Origin: Lumbricus rubellus | Taxonomy: Eukaryota; Annelida; Clitellata; Crassiclitellata; Lumbricidae | DNA: 64,000 bases | Assembly: GCA_945859605.1 (NCBI GenBank) | Contig: OX243815.1 | Span: 36,725,447-36,789,446 of the forward strand | Direction: 5' to 3' | In this document: piece by piece, positions 22,140-34,016 of the stretch | How the letters are laid out: every line of letters begins with the position of its first letter | How positions within the stretch are numbered: the first letter of the stretch is position 1 | The notes under the pieces: generated by a model | Database searches by the model: none | Seen by the model: the letters and a program-made list of their open reading frames with translations, nothing else | What the model was told of the DNA's origin: nothing | Program-made: the position numbers and the translations under genes

Positions 22140-24100
22140 AAGACTATAAGTGCACACGTTCTAAAGACGGGGATGAACATGAAACTGGGCAAGAATGACG
22201 CATGTGTTCAATTTTCAAGTATTATTATGCTACAGTCCTAGAGCGTAGGCCTAACTATTAACTAACGTCAACCATCCAGTTGTATTAAGCACGAGACACC
22301 GTTGTCTCAAGTAGTTATACTGTTTACAGACATAGTGTAACATCAAAAGATCATTAGCGGTGTCCTCCACCATCATCCTGGCTTGGGACTGGCACTATAT
22401 GAAGTGCGAACAATGACAGAGTTCACCGTTGTTTGTGTTGGATTCATCGATGTGGTGAATTATCCGTGTCAGCTCATTCATTGAATGACCTTTGAGTCTC
22501 AATTTAACGCTGGAGACTGGATGCACTGGATGCCCTGCTGTCAGATTTCATTAACACTCATCATTGAACGATGATAGCATCCCTCTCAGACGATTGGTCC
22601 TGCAGCTGAGGGGTATAATAAATAATATTATAATAATACGCGTGTACCTGCATTCTCTCGCACGCCATAAAGGGTCTCATCATTCATTGCACCAAAACTG
22701 TGATCGATATCTTAATTATGACCGGTACGTATAGCGGCCCTATATGCATGGTCATTATACGGACGTAACGTACCCCCGATGCAATCATACAATGCAAAGA
22801 TACTATTGTGCCCATCTTCTTCTCAAGGGCGTCTGCAAGGCAAAGACCTGCAGAGACATAGATGACTCTCAACTGATGCAGTAATATCAACGAGATTTTC
22901 TATTGCAATAAAAGTCTACTGCTTCACAATATATACATACATGTATCAATTCAGTTCTGGAACTGAACTTCAATGACTGATATTCAACTTCCGTTCAGAG
23001 GCACAGCTTTCAAATCGGAAGAATCTAGGCTTTAGATACATAATGAACAAAACGAGAATAATGAACCAAATTCAGCCTATACTGTTGAACGAAAGTGAAC
23101 GTATCTACAAATATGTTTATAATAATAGGCCAGCGATTTTACTTCTAGAGAAAAGTTTGATTAACTTTTACACACATTAAACTGCAAGGTTGAACTGTGC
23201 ATGCCATGTGAGCTGCAAAAGACAACGGGGCATTCACTATTGTGCAGGTCAAACGGATAACACATCATTCTGATTTAGACCCATAAAATAAACGGTAATT
23301 CTATAATGAGTGATTCAGATTATTATAATAAACATGCATAATCGTATTCACTATTCAGTCTTGTCTGAGATCGATCGAATAATTCGATCCAGTATACTGC
23401 ATTTTTATAAGGACACAGAAGAAATGAGGCAATTAAAGTCAAAGACAATTAAAATATCTTAGGCTTAAGTTTGATAGGTAAGGGATTCAAGGGTGCATGG
23501 GGTTACATTGGGGTATCTGTCAGGGCGCAGTGGGCACCATCCAGCATCAATGAACCAACTGTGCATGCATTATTATAACTCCGCCAACTTTTAAAAATTA
23601 TTTATATTCTACTTTTTAATAATGCGTAAAATTGAAGATATTGCACTCTATTATTATATTTTAAAAGTTGAACTGGTACTATAGTTCAGATTTTAATCAA
23701 AATTAACGATTGTTGTCATTAGTGTTGCAATAATTATGGCGCCGTTGACAGACGATGATCGAGTTTTGATCCGAATCTTGCGAACTTAATTTTGGGGATT
23801 TAATTCGTTGCAAATGATTAAAGAGCCGCCTAACAGAGAATGGAATAAAAAAAAGAAACACATTGAAGCGTCTGATACGAAGATTTGATGTACAAGAGTG
23901 TACTGTGTACAGTAAGTGGATAAAAATTTGAGACAGATGAATCATGCGTGCAGACCTATAGCAGTCTACCGTTTCCTTGCTTTTTGAGATAATGAGTAGG
24001 CCTAGTGTGTGGTCGTTCACTCAATCGATCAGCCTCCTTCCAATTCCGCGAGTATCCTATGTCTCTAGATTTATGTTTCCTTCAGAGGATGCCAAGCAGC
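22140..24100. other. Gene-free stretch
   Basis: Contains only the dispersed GGCTTGGGACTGGCAC motif near 22380. No exon with both splice sites was seen. Confidence 0.35.
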
Positions 24101-24105
24101 TCCTG

Positions 24106-24130
24106 CCGCTGCTGCTGCTGCTGCTGCTGC
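24106..24130. repeat. (CTG)n, 8 copies
   Basis: Perfect triplets. The minus-strand frame through it (poly-Ser, 24057-24248) starts only at TTG and has no splice support. Confidence 0.9.
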
Positions 24131-24399
24131 CATCTACTAATGATGCATGAACTACTTTCGATCGAATTCCGATTGGAGCGGCAGCGCTGAAAGCGGCGTC
24201 GGCTGAGGCGTCGCTGCCATTAGCGCCAACCTTTGCTTGTGTCGCCAACGACGACGTCGTTGCAGGAGAGACGACTTCACTCGAAAGAAGAACTGACTTA
24301 TGAGCAGCAGACGACGGTGAATAGAGAAGAAGGAGGAGAACGTCTTTGAAGAATCGTTAGCAACGTCAGATGTTAATGCGACCATAATTAACACTATCT

Positions 24400-26910
24400 A
24401 TTATACCTGCAATAAACTAGACTGCTCTTAAGCCATCTACTCCTGTGCTGCATCAATTGGGTGTATTAAAGGCTATATAAGTCAGTGAAGTTATACTTCC
24501 AATATCTAGTGTATATGCACTATAATATACAAAAGAGCAGCAAGCCACATTAAGAGTGTGTAGGTATAAACCAAAATGCGGTTAGCAATTGGTTCATCAA
24601 AGGATATACTTCTATGCTAGTGTTTCTGTCTGCAATCATAAGTCACAATCACAAGATTCGATGAATTCAACATGAGCGTTGGCCATTGATTGATTGACGA
24701 CTAAGTTATGAATAGTTTATAAATAAAAGACGACTTTGTCTGATGAATTTAGATAGGATAATTATAGGAAGTGGCTTTCAATCGCAACAAAGGATCGGTT
24801 CACGCAATAAACGACACATGTAACATACATGTATAGGCCTATATCCAATGTATCCATGCATGGTTTCTAATTCTAAAAAGTGCCATAACGACGCTAAATA
24901 AGTTACTGCATTTGATTACAGCTGCTTATGCCTCATCCGCTGTCTCTTCTTGTCTAAACTCTGCATGTTTTGATTTTTCTGCTTGATTTTTTCTTGTTGT
25001 CTTGCTTTTACTTATCTTTCATTACAGTTAAATATGCACTACTTCACATTGTCTTAATCTGCTTGCTGCGGTTTAGTTCTCAATCCCTATGCACTGTTTG
25101 GCATCTACTGTATAACTTGATTGCATCAGGTATCAATATTGGTCTTCATTGCCACAAATTGCGTTTGGTAATTAAGAATGAAACAAATTGTAAACCTCAT
25201 TGTGCATTTCGCCGTCAAAACGTCTTCGCCAACTTTAAGCTTTTAGACCTACTTTGAATAATGTGCTGTATTGTTGCATTTCACCGAGTTCTCATGTTTC
25301 AGTATTTGGTGAATCATAAACTGGAAAAAATGAAAACACCCTGCTAATCATTACGTGCTCTTCGCGTGGATCACTGATGCCAGCAATTAAGGACGTGGAA
25401 TTTCAAGTAGCCTGACATGCTATACTACAAGAGAAACTTAAGCTTGGGTCTTGTACCAGATTTTCAGAAAAAGTAGGCCCTCAATTACTCGGTTTTAAAA
25501 CTCAAATTAATCATCTTCTATTGTCCGAAATAATAAAAGGACCGTACAGAAAGGTTGTGAGAGAAAACATTCTAAAACAATTAGACTATCTAAACGAAGC
25601 AAGCGCGTTTAAAGATATTTCCAGTCCAGCATCTTGTTTCAGCAATGACAGCCTCGACAGATAGGTCTTTACTGTGGCTAAATATCTAGGCCCAGGGGCC
25701 TATATTAATTTTTTCAGCAATTTGTCATTTTAATGATCTGCCTTGACAGCGTTGCTAGGGAATAAGGATGCATGTATGGGTGTTTAATGTAACGTGAAGG
25801 TATAGGTCATAGCATAATATGCCATTAGTCTACGTTTACTCAATGCTTGTTAATTCCCGCTAATTAGACGACTATATTATTATTATTACTAATCCATAGC
25901 AGCCGATAGGCCATGACTGCACCTGCAGTTCATTTACCATGATCACAAGAAAACACGCATTTGGATTCGCAGTCCTGCAGTATCTGACGACATAGGCCTA
26001 CTAGGCCACATTCCGACATTCGCTACAATAGCCTATTCGGATTGACTGATGGATTGATTGATCTGCATTCATTCTTTGATTGCTAGGATTTGATTGTACG
26101 AATGATTGATTCATTTATGCAAGAAATGAAGAAAGATTGGGTACTAAATCTTTCAACAGTTCATCACTCTTTTGAGCATGCGCTATAAATATTCTCGATA
26201 CCTTTCCCATGCATGGCCATCTCAAGGTTTACAATTCCAAGGTTAGACTCAGCCTTCCATTCGGCAGATGTCGTTGGCAAAGTGAGCTATAATAGGACGT
26301 GATGACGTTTCTCATGTCTGCATATTAAAGTCGATGTCTGTAGTAGACTATAAGTTGTTCATCCGTTCATACCGTGACTTTTTAATCACACTGCTTTCAT
26401 GTCAGTTCGAAATAATGAACGAGAGATTATTACCATTATTAGGAATATTAATTTCTTTTTTCATTTTCCAGGGCCGCATTAAGGCTAGTGTGGACCCGGA
26501 TGCTGTGATTGCCATCCAATGAACCCCCCCTCTGGCAATCCCCCGATTCACCACGCACATACATGTACAATTGTACATGTATTTATAACTGCGGACAGCG
26601 GGCCCTTGAAACTGCAGCACACTCAACATCCACCTTAATAAGGACCTGTTCGTATAATATTTTAGGGCCTACATGCAGGATTCTATAACACCATAGCCTA
26701 CTTGATCTCTATGTGCAACTGACGATCGTTCTCGAGCTCTGCATTGAAAGCCTATAATAATAAGCTAAACATGATAGATTCAGGAAAGTAAAGCAACTTT
26801 CATAAGCGTTGCTTATACATGACTTTACCTGCTTCCAGTAGAATACGTACAGACCTATAGAGGCTGTAGATCAGTCCAGTCACTGGATGCTAAACCATTG
26901 ATCGTAGTAT
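24400..26910. other. Gene-free stretch
   Basis: AT-rich. A possible hAT-type end (CAGGGCCGCATTAAGGC) sits at about 26474 without a matching partner that I could confirm. Confidence 0.35.
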
Positions 26911-26916
26911 ATTACG

Positions 26917-26999
26917 TATGATGATGATGATGATGACGACGACGACGATGATGATGATGATGATGATGACGACGACGATGATGATGATGACGACGGTGG

Positions 27000-27094
<95 letters not shown>
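26917..27094. repeat. (GAT)n with GAC variants
   Basis: About 59 triplets; GAC blocks interrupt the left half, pure GAT fills the right half. Confidence 0.97.
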
Positions 27095-27096
<2 letters not shown>

Positions 27097-27272
27097 TGGA
27101 TAGATCGATTGATAAATGGATCGATGAGAATCACGGTTGATTGATTTCATCACCGGTTCTTCTTCTTTCTGGACCAAACGACTTAAATGAGTTCACGAGT
27201 TCACCTCAGAATGATCGTTTCTTCCCTGCTGTTGTGTCACGTGATATGACGACGGCTGCATGAGAGGCGCAT

Positions 27273-27508
27273 GGATTGAAAGTGGAAAGGGTTATTCCTT
27301 ATTCCATATACCAAACACACTTTGACCAGCAGCACCAGCGATGCCTGCATGCATGACAACAGCTCCTCGTGGACGATCGATACTCGAGCGACTGCAGAGG
27401 ATGATGGAGATAATGAAATTGACCCTCCCCCATCCTTCTCCTCGTCCTCCTTCCTCTTTTCTCATTCTTCCTCCATCCACTCTTTCTTTTAAAACTGGAC
27501 CTCGTCCC

Positions 27509-27576
<68 letters not shown>

Positions 27577-27889
27577 CGACTGGATGATGGCCGACGCCGA
27601 AGAGCATTGTGTGTCGGCTGAAAACGACGGCGACGTCAAATCAATTAACGCCGTTAGACAAATAGAAGCAAGCCATACCAATGCACTACATACCATACCC
27701 TGTGTGTACTTCCTCCTCTTTTTATCTATCTCTCTCTCCTCTTTCCTTTTTTCTCTCTTACTCTGGTTCTTTTTTTCTCTATGTCTCCATGTTTCTGTCT
27801 CTCTGTCTCTCATGAGCTGTTGTCATGGCAGCACCGGTGCTGGTCAAAGTGTGTCTGGAATAAGGAATAACCCTTACCACTTCCAATCC
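27273..27889. mobile_element. Foldback element with ~80-90-bp arms
   Basis: Left arm 27273-27366 and right arm 27814-27889 are reverse complements with small indels; for example GGGTTATTCCTTATTCCA on the left matches TGGAATAAGGAATAACCC on the right, and CACACTTTGACCAGCA matches TGCTGGTCAAAGTGTG-type sequence. The interior holds a (GA)n tract and pyrimidine-rich sequence with no transposase. Open frames inside follow the (GA)n and CT runs. Confidence 0.8.
27511..27573. repeat. (GA)n microsatellite
   Basis: Perfect dinucleotide inside the foldback element. Confidence 0.97.
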
Positions 27890-28170
27890 TTACTGTCTCT
27901 CTGTCTCTCTGTCTCCCTGTCTCTCTTTCAAAATGTATTTGTCTCTTTCTCTTTCTGCTTCTGCCTCTCCGCTAAATCTCACCTCTATACATCTCCTGCT
28001 CAACCTGTCCTTTCACGTGATTATCGATATCAGTTTCGCTGCGCACTCATTTGTCTGTCCAATGTGTCTCTCTGTTCGTCTTTCTGTCTATTGCATACAT
28101 GTACCTGTCATCCGTGTAGATACATGTACATGTAGCTTGTAGGCCTATTCAAAGGTTTTTGTCTTTGCAT

Positions 28171-28333
28171 GTGTTGTAAGTGATTAACTGTTTCTCTTAA
28201 CATGTCTCAATGTGCTGTAAGTGATTAACTGTTTCTCTTAACATGTCTCAATGTGCTGTAAGAGATTAACTGTTTCTCTTAACATGTCTCAATGTGTTGT
28301 AAGTGATTAACTGTTTCTCTTAACATGTCTCAG
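28171..28333. repeat. 41-bp minisatellite, four copies
   Basis: Units start at 28171, 28212, 28253 and 28294. Each reads GTGyTGTAAGTGATTAACTG plus a TTTCTCTTAACATGTCTCAAT half and differs at one or two bases. Confidence 0.95.
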
Positions 28334-28339
28334 TCCGTC

Positions 28340-29880
28340 TGCTTCACAGCGCACAAAAATTTCCATGCCATCTATAATCCAAATCTGTGGCCCCTCTGTT
28401 GTCTCACAGCAAACACAATGTGTCAGTAGATTGAACATTGTGGCTAAAGAAAAACAGTTCACTTGTGTATCTGGCTGAAGGCCTCACTGAATGAGACATT
28501 ATGTGTCGAGTGATGAGTATTATTGTGGCCAAGCTGTAAACCATTACGAGAGTCGATCAATACGAGTCATTTGTTGTGGCAAAATGCTTGCTCGGTTATG
28601 CATGGCATAATATATCACAATCATAGACCTGTATAAGGGGCACGATATAATATATTTGTATAGACCTATATAGATCTATAATATATATACATGTATATAT
28701 ATCATTGTTTGTTGTAGATACTTCGCATTTCAAACTCTTAACGATATCGAATTGTATAACAGCCGAAGAAAATCTCGGCATATGAAGACAATAGATTTGC
28801 GATTTGGGAAAAGTTGAAATTGAGATTGCAGACCAGGAGATGTCAGGCAGGAAAAATTAAAGCATGCAACAAAAGAGAAAATAATATTGAATAAATTATG
28901 AAAACGAAATTGGCGGTTGACAGGAAAGTGAAAAGGGTCAGATAGGAATGAGCGAATTAGCGAGCAAACAGGACAAGCAAATGTAAGAGATCAGAGAAGA
29001 CAAAGAAGAAAGAATAGGATGGTGGAGAGAAAGGGAAGAAATATGGATTAAGAGGGAAATCAGAAAGAAACGTGAAGACGTATAATAGTCGAGAAGAAAG
29101 AATTAGAATTAAGATTATGAGGTGCATGCAGCGGCAGGAAGCCCTATTCATAGCCTAATCTGAGGATCACCTCTTGCGATAGAATCGATATATACAGATG
29201 CAGGCATTCGTATAAACATACATGTACATACATGCATGCATTGTACCTGTGTATATTGGCACCGTTAAGAACATTATTAATTTTGTGTACATGTACGTCC
29301 ATGCAACGCATACATTTTGCAGGAGCACAACCGTATATACATAACAAGAGCAAATAGACTATCATAATAATTAATTATTTACATGCACATGGATAGGCCT
29401 ACATTGTCTCCGTGTAAGAACAGAGGTTATTATTGCCTGTTGGCAGTAATTTGATGTATGCCTACATTGTCAATGGCCATTACCAGTGTTATAACGAATA
29501 GACGAAGAAACTGTATCTGGGACTAACACTGCTGAAGAAAATGAAGCTGTACTGTAAGACTGAAAGTAGTGGCTTCAGTTTCCATTAGCTTGAATCAAAA
29601 TTGAAACTTAGCGAAATAACTAAATCCAACAATAATTTAAACGCCTTGCATGTAAGACAAATTAAAACTCGATGGAAGATTAGAACTTGCAGTCAGAAAA
29701 ATCTCACATTGGCTAAAACAAAGCTAGACAAATAGATATGATAGACGTGCTTTTACTGTTTACCATATGCACACAGATTGCTATAGCGTGCAACGAGAAA
29801 GACAGGTGGGCTGAGGTGGTCATCATGGCAGTTAATCTGATGCATGATCGTCAAAAGAAAGCGAACGCGAGACTTCGTTT
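28340..29880. other. Gene-free stretch
   Basis: Includes a purine-rich plus strand at about 28850-29110 and TACATGTA-rich sequence at 29215-29300. No gene seen. Confidence 0.35.
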
Positions 29881-29882
29881 TT

Positions 29883-30120
29883 AAACAGAGAGAGACAGAT
29901 CAGCGGAAACGAAGCCAATATCCAGCAGCAGCAGCTGCATCGGTCTGTCTGCAGAGCTCATCATCCGGATGATATCTATTGCGTATATCATCACGATCAT
30001 CCTTGTCGTATTAGCTTCGTTGCAATGTCGTCGCTGCCTGCTAAAAAAAACGAACTCGACGTCTTCAAAGCGAACACTCAGCTCTCTGTCAAATCCGATC
30101 CTTTCAAGAGAGTTAAGTTA
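29883..30120 (+). other. Open frame with one predicted membrane segment (weak)
   Basis: A stop-free frame after TTTTTAAACAG carries SSSSSCIGLSAELIIR, then a hydrophobic run MISIAYIITIILVVLASL, then QCRRCLLKKTN and a Ser-rich tail before a stop. The hydrophobic helix with Cys/Arg behind it looks protein-like. However, no good start or donor frames it and the GC content is only locally raised. It could be a short membrane exon or chance. Confidence 0.2.
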
Positions 30121-30213
30121 ATCCTGCAGGTGTTCGTCGTCAGTTTACAATGTAAACATAAATGTTGTGTAGGACAGGAAATATGAGCAAAGAAAATTGG
30201 ATAAGAAGAGGAG

Positions 30214-30484
30214 GGTTTTGCTGTTTTAATGTTTTGCTGTCGTAATGTTTTGCTGTATTAATGCTTTGCTGCCCTAATGTTTTGCTGTCTTAATGTTTTG
30301 CTGTTTAAATGTTTTGCTTTCTTAATGTTTTGCTGTTTTAATGTTTTGCTGTCTTAATGTTTTGCTGTCGTAATGTTTTGCTGTTTTAATGTTTTTCTTC
30401 TTTAATGTTTTGCTGTCTTAATGTTTTGCTGTCTTAATGTTTTGCTGTCGTAATGTTTTGCTGTTTTATGTTTTGCTGCTTTAC
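30214..30484. repeat. 16-bp minisatellite (TTTTGCTGTCTTAATG), ~17 copies
   Basis: Variation is concentrated at positions 9-11 of the unit (GTC/GTT/CCC). There are no spacers, so it is not CRISPR-like. Confidence 0.95.
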
Positions 30485-30489
30485 AGTAA

Positions 30490-31770
30490 ACGAGACTCAT
30501 AGGTGAAAAAAGGTTGAATGGGATAATTTTAATTGTATGCTATCGCTGCAGTCAAGGCTGTTGTGTAGGATAATAATAATTAGCCTATGATATGAATAAC
30601 AATCACATGTTGTTTATCATTATTTACACTAGGCTTACAATGTATTTCATATGCTAGGCTACCTAAGTGAGGCTGCCTGTTTTCAGGTTTTAAATGGGTG
30701 CTAAATTTTAATTGATTGCGTTTAAGATGAAAATATTCGCAAGTAGGAATTGTGGATCATAATTATTATTAGCGACTTGGAAATGAGCTTGGTTGAATAC
30801 TTTCCTCCTGTGGATGGTGACAATTAGCCTACTGAATTCAAAGTCGATATAAGCTTAAAATTACGAACGTTTCCCTCGACTGAAGATGATAAAACCTTTT
30901 TGAAATGACGACCGACTTTCAACTGAAGCAATTTTATTTACGAACTTTCAACCTTCAGGCCGGGTTTCGTGGAAAAATAATTCAGTTCGACCAAAAAGAT
31001 AGAAGGATTGCATTAACCTCATCCGTTGTTTATTCCAGTGAAGTAACAAATAAGCGAAAGAACGTCTTCCATGGGAAACTTTATAAGAACTTCACTGTTA
31101 AATGACTTGATGACTAAAGGACTAAATTACTAAATGACCAAAGTCAATATAACTTGCTTAGAAAAAAATGAAGCAGGAATAGCATAAACAACTAAAACGA
31201 CAAGTCTAAATGCACTTAGGTCCACATGTCGATAACTAGATCTACACGAACAACAGAATGACTGAAAAACCAGAAAGAGTAACGACTTACATAGTGACTA
31301 ATTATTGACTGTAAGTATTATTAATCATATACAACAATATCTGATTTGATTAAATAGGTGAATTAGTTGGTGGCTGCTTAATAAGAGCAAATGACTATTT
31401 TTAGCTGAACGACGAATTAACGGACGAATGAATTGACAATGCGAGCGAAGGAAAGATTGATAGGAAACTTCCTCATATAATTATTTCTTGCACATAATAA
31501 TATAGCATCGGAATAATCATTCACTGTGCAGCCTCTAGGCTTCTGTCCAATTCCTCTATTGTTTTGGCCCCGAAGGGTGGACGAAGCAAATCTAGAGAAG
31601 ACGTTGGACGAAGGAACGAAGGCAATCCATAAACTGGCGCCTCCAACGACGAAATAATGAACGAAGTCAAGTGTCAGGCGAAAGAAATGACGATGGCATT
31701 AATCAATAATCATTCCATTTCAAAGGAATCTTTCGCCACACTATTTTCATCCACCTCTTCACTATTTCTG
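30490..31770. other. Gene-free stretch
   Basis: A 66-codon frame at 30905-31105 begins at an ATG but has no domain, homologue or splice context that I can recognise; not called as a gene. Confidence 0.35.
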
Positions 31771-31771
31771 A

Positions 31772-32060
31772 ATGTCTGTCCGTCTGTCCGTCTGTCCGTC
31801 TGTCTGTCTGTCTGTCTGCCTGCATTTTCTTGTATATAGTCCGTTACTTGGTTCAGCCATCCGTCCATCAATCCATTCATTCACACACTCCTCCATCCAT
31901 TCATCCATCCATCCATTCATTCAATGCATTAAACGCATCCATCCATCCATCCATCCATACATCCACACATTCCTCCATCCATTCATCCATCCATTCATCC
32001 AATGCATTAAACGCATCCATCCATCCATCCATCCATACATCCATCCATACACAACAAATT
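31772..32060. repeat. GTCTGTCC and CATC/CATT tetramer repeat with higher-order duplication
   Basis: (GTCTGTCC)n at 31772-31820 precedes CATCCATTCATC-type steps. A ~75-base block ending AATGCATTAAACG is present twice (about 31880-31935 and 31975-32013 with following CATC runs). Confidence 0.85.
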
Positions 32061-32198
32061 CATTCATCTGCCTATCCATCCAACTTTTCCACTCTCGGTT
32101 TATATGGGTCTATCACTCTATCCCTATTTCTGTCTTCCCATTTCAGTTCTTCTTTTCTGGCCCTTCTGCATTCGTCTGTGTCTCTGTCTGCGCATGTC

Positions 32199-32304
32199 CT
32201 CAGCCACACACACACACGCGCACACACACGTGCGCGCGCGCACACACACACATATATATGTACAATTGTACATGTATATATAATAATTATATATATATAT
32301 ATCT
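32199..32304. repeat. (CA)n/(CG)n/(TA)n compound microsatellite
   Basis: Includes GTGCGCGCGCGCAC and an ATATATGTACAATTGTACATGTATAT-like palindromic core. Confidence 0.9.
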
Positions 32305-32329
32305 GTCCACGTCTCTTTCTTTCTCTCAG

Positions 32330-32595
32330 ATTATACCCCCCATGGCTTTCAATGGCGTCCTACGAATAAACCGGTGATGAACGGGCACCATACGTTGTCG
32401 TCGTCGTCGTCTCCACCCATAAACAACCATCAGACGAAGTCGACTGCTGCAGTGAAGCACCATTCAGACTCCACTGCTGCCACCGCCACTGCTGCTGCTG
32501 CTGCTGCTGCCACCGCTGCTGCTGCTGCTGCTGCTGCTGCTGCAGTCTTCGTCGCTCATTGCTGCCAAGATTTACCTCCGTGCAGATCATCAATC
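32330..32595 (+). CDS. Candidate internal exon with poly-Ala tract, unknown gene
   Basis: A strong acceptor (pyrimidine tract then TTCTCTCAG ending at 32329) and a strong donor (GTAAGT at 32596) frame 266 bases that are open in one plus frame. The exon is entered after one base of a codon and left in phase 0. The peptide starts YTPHGFQWRPTNKPVMNG, has a short Ser run, KSTAAVKHHSDSTAA, two poly-Ala blocks (6 and ~10 residues) from (GCT)n, and ends VAHCCQDLPPCRSSI. I do not recognise the protein. No partner exon was found on either side. The minus strand of the same stretch is also open (poly-Gln, with an ATG at 32614), so strand assignment rests on the splice signals. Confidence 0.4.
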
Positions 32596-32680
32596 GTAAG
32601 TCATTTCTATGCATCGATGTCTACACCTATCTGTATACATATATACATGTACATGATATACTCTTGTCTGCATCTCTGCC

Positions 32681-32747
32681 AATCCGTCTGCCTATCCGTC
32701 TGCCTATCCGTCTGCCTATCCGTCTGCCTATCCGTCTGCCTATCCGT
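32681..32747. repeat. 12-bp repeat (CCGTCTGCCTAT)
   Basis: Five and a half perfect copies, ending in a CCGTCGTC variant. Confidence 0.95.
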
Positions 32748-34016
32748 CGTCTGGCTGGCGTTCGAGCGTCATCCATATTCATAAGATATACGTCACTTCC
32801 GCTTGTCGATTGGCTTCTCAGATTGCACCTTCCCCCACTCCCACCTCACCCCACCCCGCCCCAACGCACCAGACCATGCATGTCTAGCAAGAATAGCCAC
32901 CTATGCTCATTGAATGATCATAATTATTCACTGCTTATTAAAAAGTTCATGAAGCTACTGTATTTTATATGAGGCACATGTAAGCTGTGAGTCTGCATGT
33001 GCTGTGCATCAGTGACTGCAGTTCATTCGACGCTACACATATTGTGCCTAATGGACGCTCTGGCCACACTACGTGTCAAAAAGGAGTTGTGGGATGTGAC
33101 ACAATACATTTAAAGACCCGATGGCTTTGCATTTCCTAATCATAAGGAAGCATCGAAAATCATGAATGAAGCCTAACAATCTGTCTTAGTTAAAGATTTA
33201 GAAGCCTGTCTTAATGCTTGCCAATAGAACCCATGGGTACTAAACTAGAAAGCGAAAACCTGCAGTGATGCAGTGATATTGCACACGCAATTTTCTCGTA
33301 GAAATTCACCATAGGATGGGACGTCGTGGAATATTGTGATCATCAAAATGACTTCTGAGATTAGTGACGTTCTTAATCCTCATATGATTCAAGATCAGTG
33401 AATTATCCCGCGTATAGCTGATAATGTCTCGTATGTTCTGAGATGATCTGCGGGAACAATTGAAGCTAACAGATCCTTACAGGGCGGTTCAAAAAAATAC
33501 CCCACCGAAAAAAATGCAATATCTTCATAACCCATTGACATTTTTCTACGAAAATTTCCCAATTTGTAGGGGAATGAATTTCCAACAATCCCTGAAAGAT
33601 TCACTTTGCAATTTTCATATTTGCAAAAGTTACAGCTGTTTAAACTTTCAATTCGGTTTTTTCGAACTTCCGCGGAAAAATTAACGTCATTTGTTGATTT
33701 CCATGTCAAATAATATCACCTTTCACTGCCACCTCAGGAATCCGTTTTACAGTTTATCGTAAAGTATGATGGGAGTGTACATTCCCTGCTTTAATACGAG
33801 CTCGAATTCTTTTTGTGAAACTCGGTATGGGCCTGTTGATCGACTCCTCCGGCAACTGATCCCACATTACCAGCAAGACTTCCTTCAGCCAGCCAATGTT
33901 CTCCAAGTTGGGATGAAATGTCTAGCAGAGCTCCACATATGTGATAATCAAGAGGGTTAAGGTATAATTTATTGAGTTTGTTGGTCATTCATAAGGTAGC
34001 GTCATCATAACTAACC

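Noticed and set aside
24057..24248. Minus-strand 63-codon Ala/Ser-rich frame with a (CAG)n
   Set aside because: Begins only at TTG and has no convincing acceptor or donor.
27292..28135. 173-264-codon frames on both strands
   Set aside because: Run through (GA)n and CT-rich DNA inside a foldback element.
28171..28333. 41-bp repeats as a CRISPR-like array
   Set aside because: Head-to-tail without spacers; ordinary minisatellite.
30214..30484. Regular short repeats that might suggest CRISPR
   Set aside because: Units are directly adjacent with no unique spacers, and the host is a eukaryote.
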